A stretch of DNA of 64,000 bases from Cheiracanthium punctorium. Its lineage: Eukaryota > Arthropoda > Arachnida > Araneae > Cheiracanthiidae. Below, piece after piece: positions 1 to 12,399 of this stretch (position 1 is the first letter of the stretch; each line of letters starts with the position of its first letter). The stretch covers positions 1,025,001 through 1,089,000 of the forward strand of contig JAWZYV010014440.1 in the NCBI GenBank assembly GCA_038373885.1, written 5' to 3'. A program made the position numbers and the translations under genes. The notes below the pieces were generated by a model. The model was not told the origin of the DNA. It saw nothing but the letters and a program-made list of their open reading frames with translations, and did no database searches.

Positions 1-1200
1 TGGAAACGTTGAGCGGGAGGCCAGTTATGAAATACGCTTTTTAGGATACAAAGTTTTTCCGGTCGTTGTTGTAGACTTTCGAAAGGGTTATTGCTATAGA
101 CTAGTGAGATATCTCTGTTAGGAGCAATAATAATTATAATAAGATTTGCTTCTGCAGTGATATCTTGCTGGTTATGGATACAGAAAGTGGATTTCAAAGT
201 TTCACAATTGGATTTTACATTTTTTAAACAGTCGTGAAAATATTACAGGTAAATTTTTACTTTTACTATTTTTAATGTACACACGGTATCCACCGGTGAC
301 TTTAGCAACTAATTTAAAGATTAGGCGACTTTTTGAACCAAAAAACGTCATTTTCATGCTATTTTCAAGTTTTGGATACTTGTACCTTACTCCAGGCGAC
401 TCATTTGTAAATCTGGTGTTGGTTTTTGTCAATTCCCTTTTTTCTAAAGCTGCTACTGAGCTTTCAGCAAACATTCTAATCTGTCTTTTTGATCGTGCTA
501 TAAAAATAAATGTATTATATGTTCTGTTTTATATATATATGAAGTTTTTAAATTTATCATTTTATTCAATCTTTCTTAAATGAAGCTAAATTAAGCATGT
601 TTATTTCTTAACTACAAAATCATTAAAAAATGTTACTATTTTGGGAACTAAAATTGAGAAAATGGCTACTAAACTGGTGACTTTTTTTAAGTCGGTGATG
701 TACTAATGATACTTATTTTAGTGTATAAAAGTACTTTCCTCCATAAAATTTGAATCATGCAGTATACAACAGATATAGATACAGAAAATTTCTTTTCAGA
801 ATAGCTAACATTTAAAAAATAATTTGAGCTAAACAAAATGTGCAATAAAGCAAAATGCTACCCTAAAGCTATGTGTGTAACCATAGTACAATTTTATTTA
901 TTATTACTTCCTGTAAGATTTTGATTAGTAACTCATTTATAAAATCTCTTACTCTGAAATATTGAAATTAAACTATTTATAGATGATTTTCTGTTGGTTC
1001 TAAAATGTGTTACCGCCTCTCTCACAAAAAAAAAAAATCTTTTGCGACTGCAAATTTGTAAGAAAATTGCAGTTTATGAAAACTCCACACAATTCACTAA
1101 TAATAGGCGCACATAATTTGCAAACGATTGACAACGGATTTTGCTGTTTTTTTTTATATTTCATTTATGTTGTTTTTTATCTTTCAAAATGTTACCCTTA

Positions 1201-1690
1201 AGGAATGTTTTTATTTTTATTTTTATTTTTCGCGGGGTAGGGGGTTGATGAATAAGCCCCCTACCCCGAATCCGCCATGGCTCGTATTTTAATTATGGCA
1301 GCATTACTGTAAATAGGCACTAATCCAGTACCGTGCCATTATATTGTAGTCACTGTTAAGATACCAGGCCAGTGCCTTTATTTTTAATAATTGCCGGCAC
1401 CCGGCCGTTTCATTTCGGGCATTATAAACTTAATGGGCCAGTGCCTTTATTGTGAGTAACGGCCGGCACATGCAGTATGCCAGCAGAGTGCCGTTGCCTT
1501 CCCGGGCTTCTGGCAAGGTACTTCTCGGGCGACCACTTTTGGTACGATTCAGTTATTTTTTGCAGTGCCGGGCAGGTGCTGGACGTAAAGGCAGAAAGGC
1601 ACTGACAAGGTACTCCGGCAGCAGGTGTGTGTTTGCTGGGATGTCAGGGAATTCATGCAGCAATCCAGACCCTATTAGTTCATTAAATAC
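1201..1690. repeat. GC-rich block with a strong hairpin and short internal repeats
   Basis: A stem with arms cggggtaggggg (from 1232) and ccccctaccccg (ending about 1268) and a loop of roughly 10 bases opens the block. Downstream, gggccagtgcctttatt-like sequence occurs twice, at about 1369-1385 and 1435-1451. Related gtgccg/cggcac words recur, for example near 1390, 1462, 1490, 1566 and 1600. Base composition differs sharply from the flanks. The 80-residue open frame across it resembles no protein I know. It is probably part of an unclassified mobile element. Confidence 0.5.
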
Positions 1691-1699
1691 GTGAAAGAG

Positions 1700-3700
1700 C
1701 TCACTATTAACTCCGTATTTTTGTCAGAACTTGTTATAGATTGTCCTTTTCTTCACTTTTCGAAGTAGATTGTTATGTTCTTACTAGCACATTGTTCTTG
1801 AATTATTTATGGTGATTGCTTGGTTAAGGGATGTAAATCAGTTAGAAGTTCTTCCAATAAACGCTGCTATTCAAGGGATGATGCTACAATTGCAGCTACA
1901 AAGTCGACGATTATCTGGAAGAAGAGGGTATTTCGATAGCGAGGTCTTCCGACCTTAATCACGTAACTTATGATATGCTCTATAGGAAGAGCCATTGCAT
2001 GTAGCCAAGGTCCTAAAAGGAACCTCCAAGCTTTAAAATCGGCGCCTTTAGAAGAATGGGAATGACTTCCACAAACGTTGATCAAAAACCTCTTTAATAG
2101 TATGAGATGTGACACTTGTATAGTTGTACAAGATGGCCACGATGCCTTTCGTTAGACGAAACAATAAAGAAATATGACGTATCCTATTTTGACAAATGTT
2201 GCTCTCGTTCGCATAGCAGCTTACAGTAAATTCCTGTGCAAAAGTTTTTGTTACCATTTCCTGCCTTACAGGATGAGGTATTAGTATACCAAATTCCCAT
2301 GCACTAAACTTACTTTTTCCTAAACTTCTCTTTTTTACGTTTGCAACCTTAATTTTGGATACCAGTGTATTTTGAGAGTTTCGAAAAAATGTAAAATTTA
2401 CAGAGTAGAAAAAGGACATAGTGGGAGTAGAAAAGGGCGAGTGGTGGTTTTGTGTCCCCTGAGCTACTTTTCTTTAGACTCTGACTACTATCGTCTTGAA
2501 GCGATTACTGAACAGTATGCTTTGGTTTTAAAATTCTTGTTTGAAATGAAAGAAAATTGTAAAATACCGGTAATTCTTAAAATGCATTTCTTCCTGCAAA
2601 CGAAATGAAATTCTCCATCGGTTTCATTAACTAACGCATTTATTTTGATTACGTTACGCATAAAAAGAACTTGGATCTGTCTCAGTAGTATCTGCACAAT
2701 CATTAAAACGTACTCCAATGAAAATAACATTGGAAAAAGTCTCGTTTATAAATAATGAGTGAAACGTCAACATGCGTCCCTTAAAATTCATTAGTGAAAT
2801 TTTTAAACAGTTTAATGGTACTGTGAAAATCTTTCTGCATCAGGATCATTATATATATTTCGTGTATTGTAAAAATGTTTCTGAGCGTTGATAACAAAAA
2901 AAGTAACACTTTTTCTACGGATTAAATTAGTTTTCAGAGAATTTTGAAAAGCATCGAACTAATGAAATTTAAAAAAAAAAAAGTAATATATGTTTTATAT
3001 ATATATATATATTTTATGGGCGAGGATTGCTTGAAAAGTAAATAATTTGGAGAAATTTCTTGTTCAGTTATAAATGAAAAATGTAATTATAGTTTTTTAC
3101 AATGTAAAATAAAGCATTTTATAAACTTTTGTTTTGCATTTTAGCTGTTATTCTAACGACAGTTCCGATTGTAAAACTGTTTTTTGATGTGGTAAAAATT
3201 TATGTTATAGTACTTTAATAGAACTAAACTATCATATTTTTTTTTCATTGAATTCTATACAACTTCTAAGATGAGCCTCGCCTTCTATGTTCCTTGTTGC
3301 TGGAATAACCACTGACCCAAACTTTCATTTTTCTTATGCCTCATCCGCTCATGATCTTTCTGCCAATGGTTATATTTATTAAAATTAAAAAACAAAATAT
3401 ACTAAGCTTTTTTGTCATTTTCTTTACATTATTTATGAAAGAGCTGTCTTGAAATCAAGCTATATACTTAAAATATAGAACTATTTACTTGCTATTTTTG
3501 AAAGAAGTGATGCCGTAGTAGTTTATCACATTAGTTTTAGATATAAAATACTTGCAATTGGACGGCAATTGTAAAGCTACCCAATGTATCTTCCAAACTA
3601 AGTCATTCATTTAACAATTTGACGTGCGGTAGTTGCGCCGTGAAACGACCATGTTTCAGAACTTTCACTGCTAGTCACAAGAGAAAAAATAAAAAGAAAC
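1700..3700. other. AT-rich intronic DNA, no gene seen
   Basis: Short overlapping open frames on both strands have no recognisable domains. A short (TA)n run lies near 2997-3011. Nothing else is supportable. Confidence 0.5.
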
Positions 3701-3712
3701 ATGGTTAAATGG

Positions 3713-3921
3713 TCCCAACGCTGAAAAAGTGCAGCGGCTGACATCGATCTATTTAACTACCAACAGAATGTTGGTCAGTCGAATCGCCCATCGAAGGCGC
3801 CACAGAGCTAAAGAAGTTTTCTGGCACAGCTCACTGCGCAGCCACGAGATTCAATCGACCGCCATGTTGTTGGTAGTTTAATGGATCGATGGGAATCGCT
3901 GCTCTTTTTCAGTGCTGGGCA
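3713..3921. mobile_element. Foldback (inverted-repeat) element, family F, copy 1
   Basis: The left arm contains cgctgaaaaagtgcagcggc followed by taactaccaacagaatgttgg. The right arm is its approximate reverse complement: gattcaatcgaccgccatgttgttggtagttta, here described by its landmarks gaccgccatgtt and ttggtagttta, ending gctctttttcagtgctggg. The same arms recur at 44260..44514 and 44540..44712. No ORF is present, so it is a non-autonomous element. The superfamily is unknown. Confidence 0.7.
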
Positions 3922-4734
3922 GCTATCCAGTTGGTCTTCCTTATTTATGTAAAAATGGTTGCGCTTCAAAGGGTTAAGCAATTTGAATTTTGCTAATTTT
4001 TTTTTTTTTTTTTGGTAATTATTGATTGTCATGAAAGAGAAAATGATACGTTTAGTTCATTTCGCTCACGCTGCAAACAAATTAAAAAAGCAAATCACCT
4101 TTTTTGCGAGGAAGTTTAGATTTTTTTCTAGATCGATCGCCTATCTAAATTCTCCATATTTTCCCCTCTAAGTCATCCAGACTTCTAGGGTGGGTTTTAT
4201 TTTATTTTCAGCGAAGCGAGAGATAATATGTTCTCGTATTCAATATGATACAGCAAAATAATATCAAAAATAGTATCTCCGATATATTTTCAGCCAGAGA
4301 ATAGGAATCATATTTCTTTTTATCGACTCCAAACTTTTATGTCTGTCTGAGTAAGTAACTAGAACAATATCCTTAGATTATTTTTACAAGTTTCAATCTT
4401 CCTCCGACCGGAACAACGATGAACTAGAAACAACATTGAATACTTTAGCCACTTCAGTTCTGCACCGGAAAATCGATTTTCTTCACATATTTTTAACGTA
4501 CATATAGTTTGGTTTTTAAGTTTCTGAAATAAATAGATTCTAATAGCTCTGATATTGCCCGAAATGCATAGGTATGCGCATGTGTATCAGTGTAGAATAC
4601 ATTTATCTTTTTTATCTCTGAAGTTGGTTGTTAGCTTGAAAAAATGAGACAGTTTTGATGACTTTTCTTCAGTAAATAAGGATTAAACAGACGCTCATGA
4701 ATATCTCAAACGCTAACATTCTTAACATACTTAA

Positions 4735-5674
4735 GGGAAGGTGGCCCATAATGATCCTACCAGGAAAAACGATCCACATATGTTTTCTTAGATACAGGCA
4801 GCGCTATCTACCAGGTAACAGATAAACTAGTTATACCAAGTCAAGAAGAATCAATGGCGGTATTTAAGCGATCAGTGTATAACGCGTCTGAGTAGAATTC
4901 TACACAAAAAAACTGGGTTTTATCAAATCTCTTATAAGGAAAGCATTAACTTTCCTATTTACTCAGAAATACAGTCTTTAATGTACAGAAATATGATTTG
5001 CTTTATTGAATAGAGTATTTTTTAGATGTGAATTATTTAGATGTGATAGTGTGATGATGCTAAGTTTGTTATGTTTCTCGGCGTGTTCCAGTAATGTCAC
5101 TTAAAGTAGGAAGCCATACTGCCGCGTAAAAGGATCCCCCTTCTGAAGGAACTCTAGTACCGGGTCCTAGGCGTCATGGCAGTCCTTCAAATATTCTCAA
5201 AATGCATGAAACCCCATTACATTATTTAACTTATTTCTACGTTCATCGTAAGCATGTTGTAATTTTTAATTATAATTTTTAAATATTCCATTTTATTGTT
5301 TGTGACACTTTTTTATTTTGAAATTGAACTTTTCGTATACAATCATGCATACTATATGATTGTAAATTTTATTTTATTTCATTATGTATAGTCATAATTA
5401 ATTTTATAGCTTTCATTTTGCAAAAATTTAGAATTATTTTTAAATGAAGGATTATTTTGCACTTTGGTTGAGGGTAAAATCATCCTTTAGACACTTTCTA
5501 AAAATTCTATTTTTTTTATTACTCATTTTGCTTTTAAAATATTATTCAAATATGTTTATGATGCAAAATATAGTGTAAAATATGATAGCAAAGGGTCATG
5601 GCTTTATTTAAACATTTATGCTATTTTATACAAGTTTTAACCTTAAGGGAATCATTTTGTGCCGCCTTCCCCTA
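4735..5674. mobile_element. Putative TIR element of about 0.9 kb, no coding capacity
   Basis: The left end reads aagggaaggtggcccataat. The right end, reverse-complemented, reads aggggaaggcggcacaaaat. These are imperfect terminal inverted repeats of about 25 bp. The interior is AT-rich without an ORF. No target duplication could be fixed with confidence. Confidence 0.5.
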
Positions 5675-5889
5675 CTGATACAAGCTGAAATTATTCTTCG
5701 ATTGCTCAGCTATTCTTTTTAAACGTCGTTTATGTGTTGTAAATTTAAATATACTTTACACGTGCTTCCTAGAATTATGAGCTTCAGGTATACATTTCGT
5801 AAACTTCAAATCATTGCAGGTGTCAGGTAAGCTTTTCACTGACCCTTGCAATGCCAAGCCTCGCGAGCTTTGTAGGCGTCGATATTTTA

Positions 5890-8000
5890 AATATATATAT
5901 ACTAGCTGCGTAGCCCGGAGACATTAAGTACTAAGGTAGAACTTATCGAAAACGAATTGTTTACTTAGGTTCGCTAATCTGGACTCGTGGCTTATTTCCA
6001 CAAGCACTAATGCATAAAGTGTGTATGAATTTTAAAAACATTAGTCTGCATATGTATGCAATTCTTTATCCACCCAATTTGTCTCATCGAAAAACTAAAC
6101 TTTTAAACCAAAAAAAAAAAAAAAAAAAAAAAAAAATTGTCCAGTCTCGTTATCTCAAAGTTTGCGATTGCAAAACATGGTGGAGAAGGGAAAAAAATTT
6201 GCTTAAAGAAAATTATTCCTGAAGTTCACTAAATGTAATTGACCAAAATTTTCCTCATGCATAACATTGGCATTTGGACATGAAGTTTTTATTTTATTTC
6301 ATTTTTTTATTTTGCATGGCTCGTTCTTTTTTCACATAAAAAAGTACATTTACCAAATATCCTATTGACAGCTGCCAAAGTTTTGCAGTTTTTACCGATT
6401 CCATTTGAGTTTACCGAACACTTCAAATTTTATCATATGTAAAATAAAGGAAAACGGCGTACTAACGTGTTCATATAATTAAAATAAATATGCAGAAGGT
6501 AGGAAAAAGTTGGCTTTTTCAAACATATCAGCGTCATATACTTTATGGGAGGAAAAGGCAGCAAGTTTTAAATATATTTTCCAGTAGAGACAATTTACAT
6601 TTACGTTTTAGAAGTTACTTAATTTTTCCTATCTTTCTGAAGTAATTCATTACATAGCCTAAAAAAATTAGTTCTCTAAAGAGAAGCAACTAATACGTAT
6701 TGAGAAAAAATTTCATGCGACATTTTAATATATTATTACGTACAAGAATATAGATTGAGCTCTAACCTTGTAGCCTGTGCGGATGCTGAAGCTTTTTTTC
6801 CAGATGAAGAAGGGTGGACCTTTTTTCTCACCCTAAAGTTTTGTTCCCTAAATATTTATTGTGGGTGTTGTTTTATAAAGTTTTTAATTAATTTTACGTA
6901 TGCAGATGTATTTGTCACCAAAATGCATTGGAATTACAGAACAAATACTTTTCATAACACACAATATACAGCCAAAATTAAATAAATACATGACATTGAA
7001 TTTTAATCCCTTTCGATTTCACTGTATCCTAAAAAGTTGAAAATGATCTGTAATTTTTTAAACACAATTTACTAGTTGTGTAGAATGTCTGCATTTGTCT
7101 CGTGGATAAAAAATGGATGTATCCGAAATTGTGCTTGTTTAAAAATTTTGAAACTTTTTCAATATACCAGATTTTACAAAATTTTCAAAAAACATGGCAA
7201 CAGATTACTGAAACAAATTTCATTCAAATTTAGCAAACAAAATATTAAACATTTATAGAGTTTTAAATTGAATATTTTTTAACAACGAAATAAATCAATT
7301 TTTCACCTTACACAGTTCTTTAGTCAACTTATACAGCAACGTGTAAAAATCAATCGCTGATCCAAAGGCTTTCCCTCCCTTAGGAACTCTTTACTGTAAA
7401 AATCTGCAGACTTGTTAGAAAGTTTAATTCATTGCTAACTCAGGTTATACTTGTTCGTTTTCATTATTGAAAATATACGGCGTAGAAGAATCCCCTTCTG
7501 TGACGAATAATGCTTTTCCAACTTGTGGTCTTTCAATGCTTTGATAGAACACAGTTTTGACAAAATAGTGATATCCCCCTCCTCGGACAATTAGTTATTC
7601 GTTTTTGATCCCCTTCACCCACCTCCCCACCCACTCCAAAAAACTAGATACGCTGTAAGATATGTTAAGTTTTTTCCAAATTATACATTCTTCAGCGCAA
7701 AACCCCAACACCGCAGGCGGTCCCTAAAGCCTCATTAGCTAATTATGTTACTGTGGAGTGGTGATAAATTTTATGACAAAACTTTTAACTAATTAAGTAA
7801 TTAATGTATTGTTATTTTTAATAATGTACATGCAGTGAGGTGGCTTTCCCTTTCCTGTGTTTATGGGATACAACGTTATCCATAAGATTTTTATTTTCCT
7901 CATTCAATTTTTGCCGGTCCTCAAATCGTATTCATAAGTGAATTATTACTGGAAAATTTTAAGTCCAACCATGCTCTTTGCATCCTTTATGCTTCAAAAT
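5890..8000. other. AT-rich intronic DNA with a possible repeat boundary, no gene seen
   Basis: Near 5900 a (TA)n run is followed by actagctgcgtagcccggag, which resembles the start of an abundant arthropod repeat type (tagctgcgt..cccgg). Its class is uncertain. A 27-base A run lies at 6110-6136. Nothing else is recognisable. Confidence 0.4.
6110..6136. repeat. Poly(A) tract (27 A)
   Basis: Uninterrupted A run. It could be the tail of a retroposed sequence on the + strand, but no element body was recognised upstream. Confidence 0.9.
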
Positions 8001-8027
8001 GATTTATGCAATACTTGTTTTGAAATT

Positions 8028-9725
8028 TGAAAAATCTGATGTGGACAACAGATGACTTCTTTGCACGTCTATTAAATCAAAAGTATCAGTTCGGCTCCCT
8101 TCATCTAAACTTATTTTCCTCAAAAAGGTAAAATACTGACTTAATAGCAAGGTTTAGTGATTTCTAGCCAAATATTTCCGATATCGCCAAGCTGGGTTCA
8201 ATTTGAAAGATTTGCTTCTGACACTTAATTTGGCGATATTTCGCCAAAAGCTGACAAGCTTGAGATAGTTTGCGAGATTTTTGAGATACCCAAAGTAGTC
8301 ATTGACCACAGACTTTCAATGAATTGAATGTATCCGTACACCTTGAGGTATTTAAAGTCATTTGGCTGACCCTGTACATAAATTACCTAGTCAATTGCAA
8401 TCAAAAAAGAGATGCACAATTATGTTTAAAACAGCTCTAAATACAAAATTTCAAAATTCTACTGTTAAAAGTTTTAGTTATGAGAAATATGAAATAATTT
8501 TTGGCGCCAAATTTGGCGATATTTCGCCAAAACTCGCCAAGAACGATCGTAAATGGCGATATTTTGGGCATGAACCAAATGACTGATTGTCGCCGAATTT
8601 GGCGATCTTTCGGCAACACTCGCCAACACTCGTTCGATGACAAATGGCGAGATTTTGGCCATGGACCAAACAAAGACTGATTACAGATGTAACATATTGA
8701 AGATGTCCAAAGACATAATTGTATTGAAATTCTTTTGGGTAGTCCTGTAAAAACCCTCCAGTAGATTGGAACTACAAATCGAGATGCACAACAAGTTGTT
8801 AGATGTTACAACAATCTTATATATGAAATTTCAATATTCGACGATTAATAGTTTTTGAGATTAGAGAGTTAAGTACATGCACACGTACACCAAAAGTCGC
8901 CAAGCTTTTGCGACTTTTCGCGTGATTCTTGAGGCAGGCATGTGACCGTGGTGGGACCATTACCTAACTATATGGTAGGACGGTATTTTGCTTGAAATGG
9001 ATGAATGTATACCTAAAATTGCCATTGACCGCAATGTATTGGAAATCTTTTGAGTGTTCTTGTAGCAGAACTATAAATGAAAAACACACTTTTTTCGATG
9101 GAGAAATTCATTTTCTAACCCTTAACAGTATATATCACTTCTGAGTCGAAGTAGCCTAATACCTCTAAAATACGCTTTAATGAATTATTCGGCCCATAGA
9201 CCGTAATGTATTTAAAATCTTTTGGGCGTTCCTGCAGATAAACTATCCAGTCGAATGGGGCCGAAAGGGGAGGTGCACAACTAGATGTCACAGTAATTTT
9301 AAATATAAAGTTTCGACATTCAACGTCCAATAGTTTTTGCGATATGCGAGTTTGATGAATATCGACCCATAGAGCGTAATGTATTTCGCATCTTTTGGGC
9401 GGCCCTGTAGATAAACTATCCAGTCCATTGGAACCACAAGGAGAGGTGCACAACTAGATGTTAGCACAATCCTAAATATAAAGTTTCAACATTCTACGAC
9501 CAATAGTTTTTGATATATGAGAGTTACATAAATACATACATATATACGTACGTACAGACGGCATGGAAAAACTGGTCAAAATAGACTCTCCATTGGTCAA
9601 AATGTGCTGCAGACGCATTTATATGATGGTGCATGCTAGCTTACGATGAGATGCATCGAAAAAATTCTTACAATTAAATTTAGAGCTAGTCAAAATATAT
9701 ACTCCGTACAAGAAAGTAAAAATTA
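8028..9725 (-). mobile_element. Composite tandem-repeat element, copy A
   Basis: This matches 57113..59206 as its reverse complement along most of its length. Landmarks in order are: a terminal piece with agacgtgcaaagaagtcatc (complement at 8050-8075); the tcgccaaatt/ggcgatattt module at 8500-8665; caccaaaagtcgccaagctt near 8890; two copies of a 173-bp unit (cataga at 9195 and at 9368); a gtacgtacagacggcatgg block at 9550-9567; and a distal end gatgagatgcatcg...gtacaagaaagta near 9640-9715. No ORF of useful length is present, so it is non-autonomous. The distal end looks shortened relative to copy B. The superfamily is unknown. Confidence 0.8.
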
Positions 9726-9749
9726 CTAATGCGTCCTAATATTTTTGCA

Positions 9750-11170
9750 TTCTGCGATTCTGTATTCCAACGCCAGTTCGTCACTTCGATATCTTGTACC
9801 GAAGAACATAAGGGCATACTAGAAACATACATATAATTCAAGTACTCCACAATTAAAATGTTTGAACAAGCTTTATATGAGCTATGAGATCGAAAACTTA
9901 TTCACGATGTACCTATTAACAGTCTGTCTCTCTAGCAGACATCTTAGATAAGTGATTTATTGCATTTTTCAGTAAATCGCTAGATGATTACAAGGCATAA
10001 GTACTTACAATGAATACTCGTTAACACTGGATGTAAGAAATTTGTACAGGCTTCTAATTGGTTATAATTATTATTATTATTCTGTGTGTGATCCTGAACA
10101 AAAATTTGAAGGATGCACTTATAGACATCTTCCATGGGACATTTTAGTGTTCAGTTTTGTTGCATCAGTATCGGATATGTGGAAAACGTCCGTGTTTATG
10201 CCTGGGTAGTTGCTCTAATAGCACCTATATATTTCTGCGATACCCCCTGACTGCCGAAAATTCTTCCTCTACAATGCCATACTGTAGCGTTGCTCTTAAT
10301 TTGCACTCTTAATTATTGAAAGCAGACTGATAACTCGTCGGCAACACAGCGAGTATCAAGTCAGAGACGATCTGTCACAGTGACATATCAATGAAGTCAC
10401 AAGCAACTAGTCACAAACGGGGTTCGACAAAACCCGACAGCCCAGGTGACTAAAAAGTATCGCTTGGTGGCTAGCTTTTTTTTCATCAATATAATTCAAT
10501 ATGAATGTGGCTCCTAACATTTTTTGTTGATCCTAAGATTTTACAACTTTTGTCAATCCCTGGCTCACAAATAACCCAGACAATGACTTCTAGTTAGGGA
10601 CAAATGTAGAATAACTGCTATATCATCGTGACTTTGCATGTTATTTAGGGTCCCTGCATAAGCATACTTTGTTTTCTATTACTCGGTGCTTTAACTAATA
10701 TAGAGAACTTTAAATGAGTTCTTTTTTATTTTTTGATTCCCGATTATTCCTGCTCGAGCTCTATCTTTCCGTTTTAAAATGTTACTTCAGATTTGGCCGT
10801 TGATACATAATTAATTCTTTCATGAAGTCTATTTTGCCTAATCTGTTTCGAAAATAGCTCTCCACATAGTTTTCAATCCTAGAGTGTTGTATATCAATAC
10901 TTATTGTAATCATTTGTAATTATGATGTGCTGTTTTAGTGTTTGGTAACGGTCAGTTGTAAACTGTTGGAAGACAATGTTCCAATGTGTGAAATTAAAAC
11001 TATATTGTTTACTACTCACAAACCTTAATAAATTATGGTTTTAAATAATTAAAACCTTGCACAGATACAATAATTTTGGTGATGAGAATAATATTTCTGT
11101 ATCTTTACTCCCCCCGCCCCCCCGGGGTGAATTCGAGAACTATTTCTTTATCGTCTTATTCCGTCTTGTT
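9750..11170. other. Intronic DNA before the ERG exon, no gene seen
   Basis: Mostly AT-rich. 10320-10480 is somewhat richer in GC with gtgac/gtcac words. A C-run (cccccgcccccccgggg) lies at about 11109-11126, about 50 bases before the acceptor. Confidence 0.5.
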
Positions 11171-11174
11171 GCAG

Positions 11175-11582
11175 GTGCTTTCGCTGGGTGCCGATGTCCT
11201 GCCCGAATACAAGCTACAGAAGCCTCGGGTGCACAAGTGGACCATCCTGCACTACTCCCCCTTCAAGGCGGTCTGGGACTGGATCGTCCTCCTGCTCGTC
11301 ATCTACACGGCCATCTTCACGCCGTACGTGGCCGCCTTCCTCCTGAACGAGGAGCGGCTCGAGAACAACGGCGGGCCCATCGTCATCATCGACCTCATCG
11401 TCGACGTCATGTTCATCATCGACATCCTCATCAACTTCCGCACCACCTACGTCAACTCCAACGACGAGGTGGTCAGCCACCCGGGCAAGATCGCCGTCCA
11501 CTACTTGCGGGGATGGTTCGTCATCGACGTCGTCGCAGCCATACCCTTCGATCTGCTACTCGTCGGAAAGAACTCCGATGAG
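11175..11582 (+). CDS. ERG-type (KCNH) voltage-gated K+ channel, internal exon: pre-S1 to S3
   Basis: This exon encodes 136 residues in phase 0 of an ERG potassium channel subunit, a plasma-membrane tetramer that shapes repolarisation in nerve and muscle. The translation starts [15 protein letters not shown], the invariant ERG stretch before S1. S1 is at about residues 33-57, S2 at 69-93 (followed by NFRTTYV), and S3 at 114-130 ([15 protein letters not shown]). The acidic voltage-sensor residues known in human ERG are present: D35 in S1, D73, D77 and D83 in S2, and D118 and D126 in S3. The acceptor is a pyrimidine-rich tract ending in gcag at 11174. The donor is GAG|gtgaga at 11583. The open frame runs upstream through the acceptor, but that part is non-homologous intron. 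The ERG subfamily is clear because the sequence tracks human ERG almost residue for residue. The S1-S2 loop is shorter ([11 protein letters not shown]). Codon third positions are almost all G or C, unlike the AT-rich surroundings. Confidence 0.97.
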
Positions 11583-11819
11583 GTGAGATGAGGAGTCCTT
11601 TTTTTCATTTTTCAATGACTTATGGGTTTTTTTTTAATCTCTTTCTCTTGTTTTGGGTAAGCAAAGGTTCAGTTTTCTTTTACGTAAAATTATTGAATGA
11701 CTTATCTTAAAAAATCTGGAGTGACTCCACTCGACTTTCCGAAGACTTACGATTAAGATCATTACCAAGCATTTAAATAAATTTTAATCGATGAATAATT
11801 CAAACATATATACCAAATT

Positions 11820-12370
11820 GAAACTCAATCGAATGCACCATTTAAACGCTAGCGCACTTTCAAGACTTTCTCCCCATATGCTATAATGTAAAAGAAATCT
11901 TTGAGGTAGCCCTGTAGAAAAACTATACGTCCTATACACATCAAAATCAATACCGATCTTACGATGGTGGTTTATAACAAATGTATCTAATTTGAGCTCA
12001 ATCTAATGTACCGTTTAAAAACTAGCGCACTTTCAAGAATTTCCCCCCATAGGCCATAATGTAAAAGAAATCTTTGTCGTAGCCCTGTAGAAAAACTATA
12101 AGTCCTATATACACCAAAATAAATACCGGGCTTACGATGGTGGTTTATAACATATATACTCAATTTGAGCTCAATCGAATGCCCCGTTTAGGAGCTATCG
12201 TGTTCACTCACATACACACAAACACACACACACACACACACACATACATACATACATACATCTCGTAAAAACAGCATAAATGAATTCAGAAGACCTCAAA
12301 ACGTGTAAATACATCAAAATCTCGAAGTCGAATTTTTTCATGATTACAATACTTTCCTTACATGGTACAT
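11820..12370. mobile_element. Diverged relative of the composite element with 2.3 copies of a 173-bp tandem unit
   Basis: ctcaatc(g/t)aatg recurs at 11824, 11997 and 12170, a period of exactly 173. Each unit contains ccataatgtaaaagaaatct and gccctgtagaaaaactat, which parallel accgtaatgtatt...ggtcctgtagataaactat in copies A and B. A CA/CATA microsatellite follows at the place where A and B have a gtac/gtat repeat. The end at about 12325-12368 (gattacaatactttccttac...gtaca) resembles the outer end of the family. Confidence 0.7.
12208..12262. repeat. Microsatellite (CA)n followed by (CATA)n
   Basis: An ACACAC run with a few interruptions passes into CATACATACATACATACA. It sits inside the 173-bp-unit element above. 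Confidence 0.9.
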
Positions 12371-12399
12371 GTTCGGAAAATAATAAAGATAAACTGCAC

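Larger units (their letters stand above)
1..11174 (+). other. Upstream intron of the ERG gene
   Basis: Exon 11175..11582 starts with an acceptor site and is internal to the protein, so the sequence before it is intron. No PAS-domain or other N-terminal ERG coding block is visible. Repeats inside are listed separately. Confidence 0.7.

Noticed and set aside
275..583. 102-residue open frame at the left edge
   Set aside because: It overlaps an opposing 90-residue frame. The region has tggcgact-like words shared with the repeat family, so it is probably repeat debris rather than a gene.
8437..8673. Three overlapping minus-strand open frames of 62-78 residues
   Set aside because: They arise from the tcgccaaa/ggcgatatt repeat modules of the composite element, which are open in several frames.
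11057..11174. In-frame start codons upstream of the first ERG exon (open frame from 11076)
   Set aside because: The upstream residues have no ERG similarity, and a good pyrimidine-rich acceptor (gcag at 11174) precedes the conserved VLSLGAD. The sequence is intron.
11214..11501. 95-residue Asp/Val-rich open frame on the minus strand across the first ERG exon
   Set aside because: It is an antisense shadow produced by the GC-rich third positions of the ERG codons. It has no independent support.
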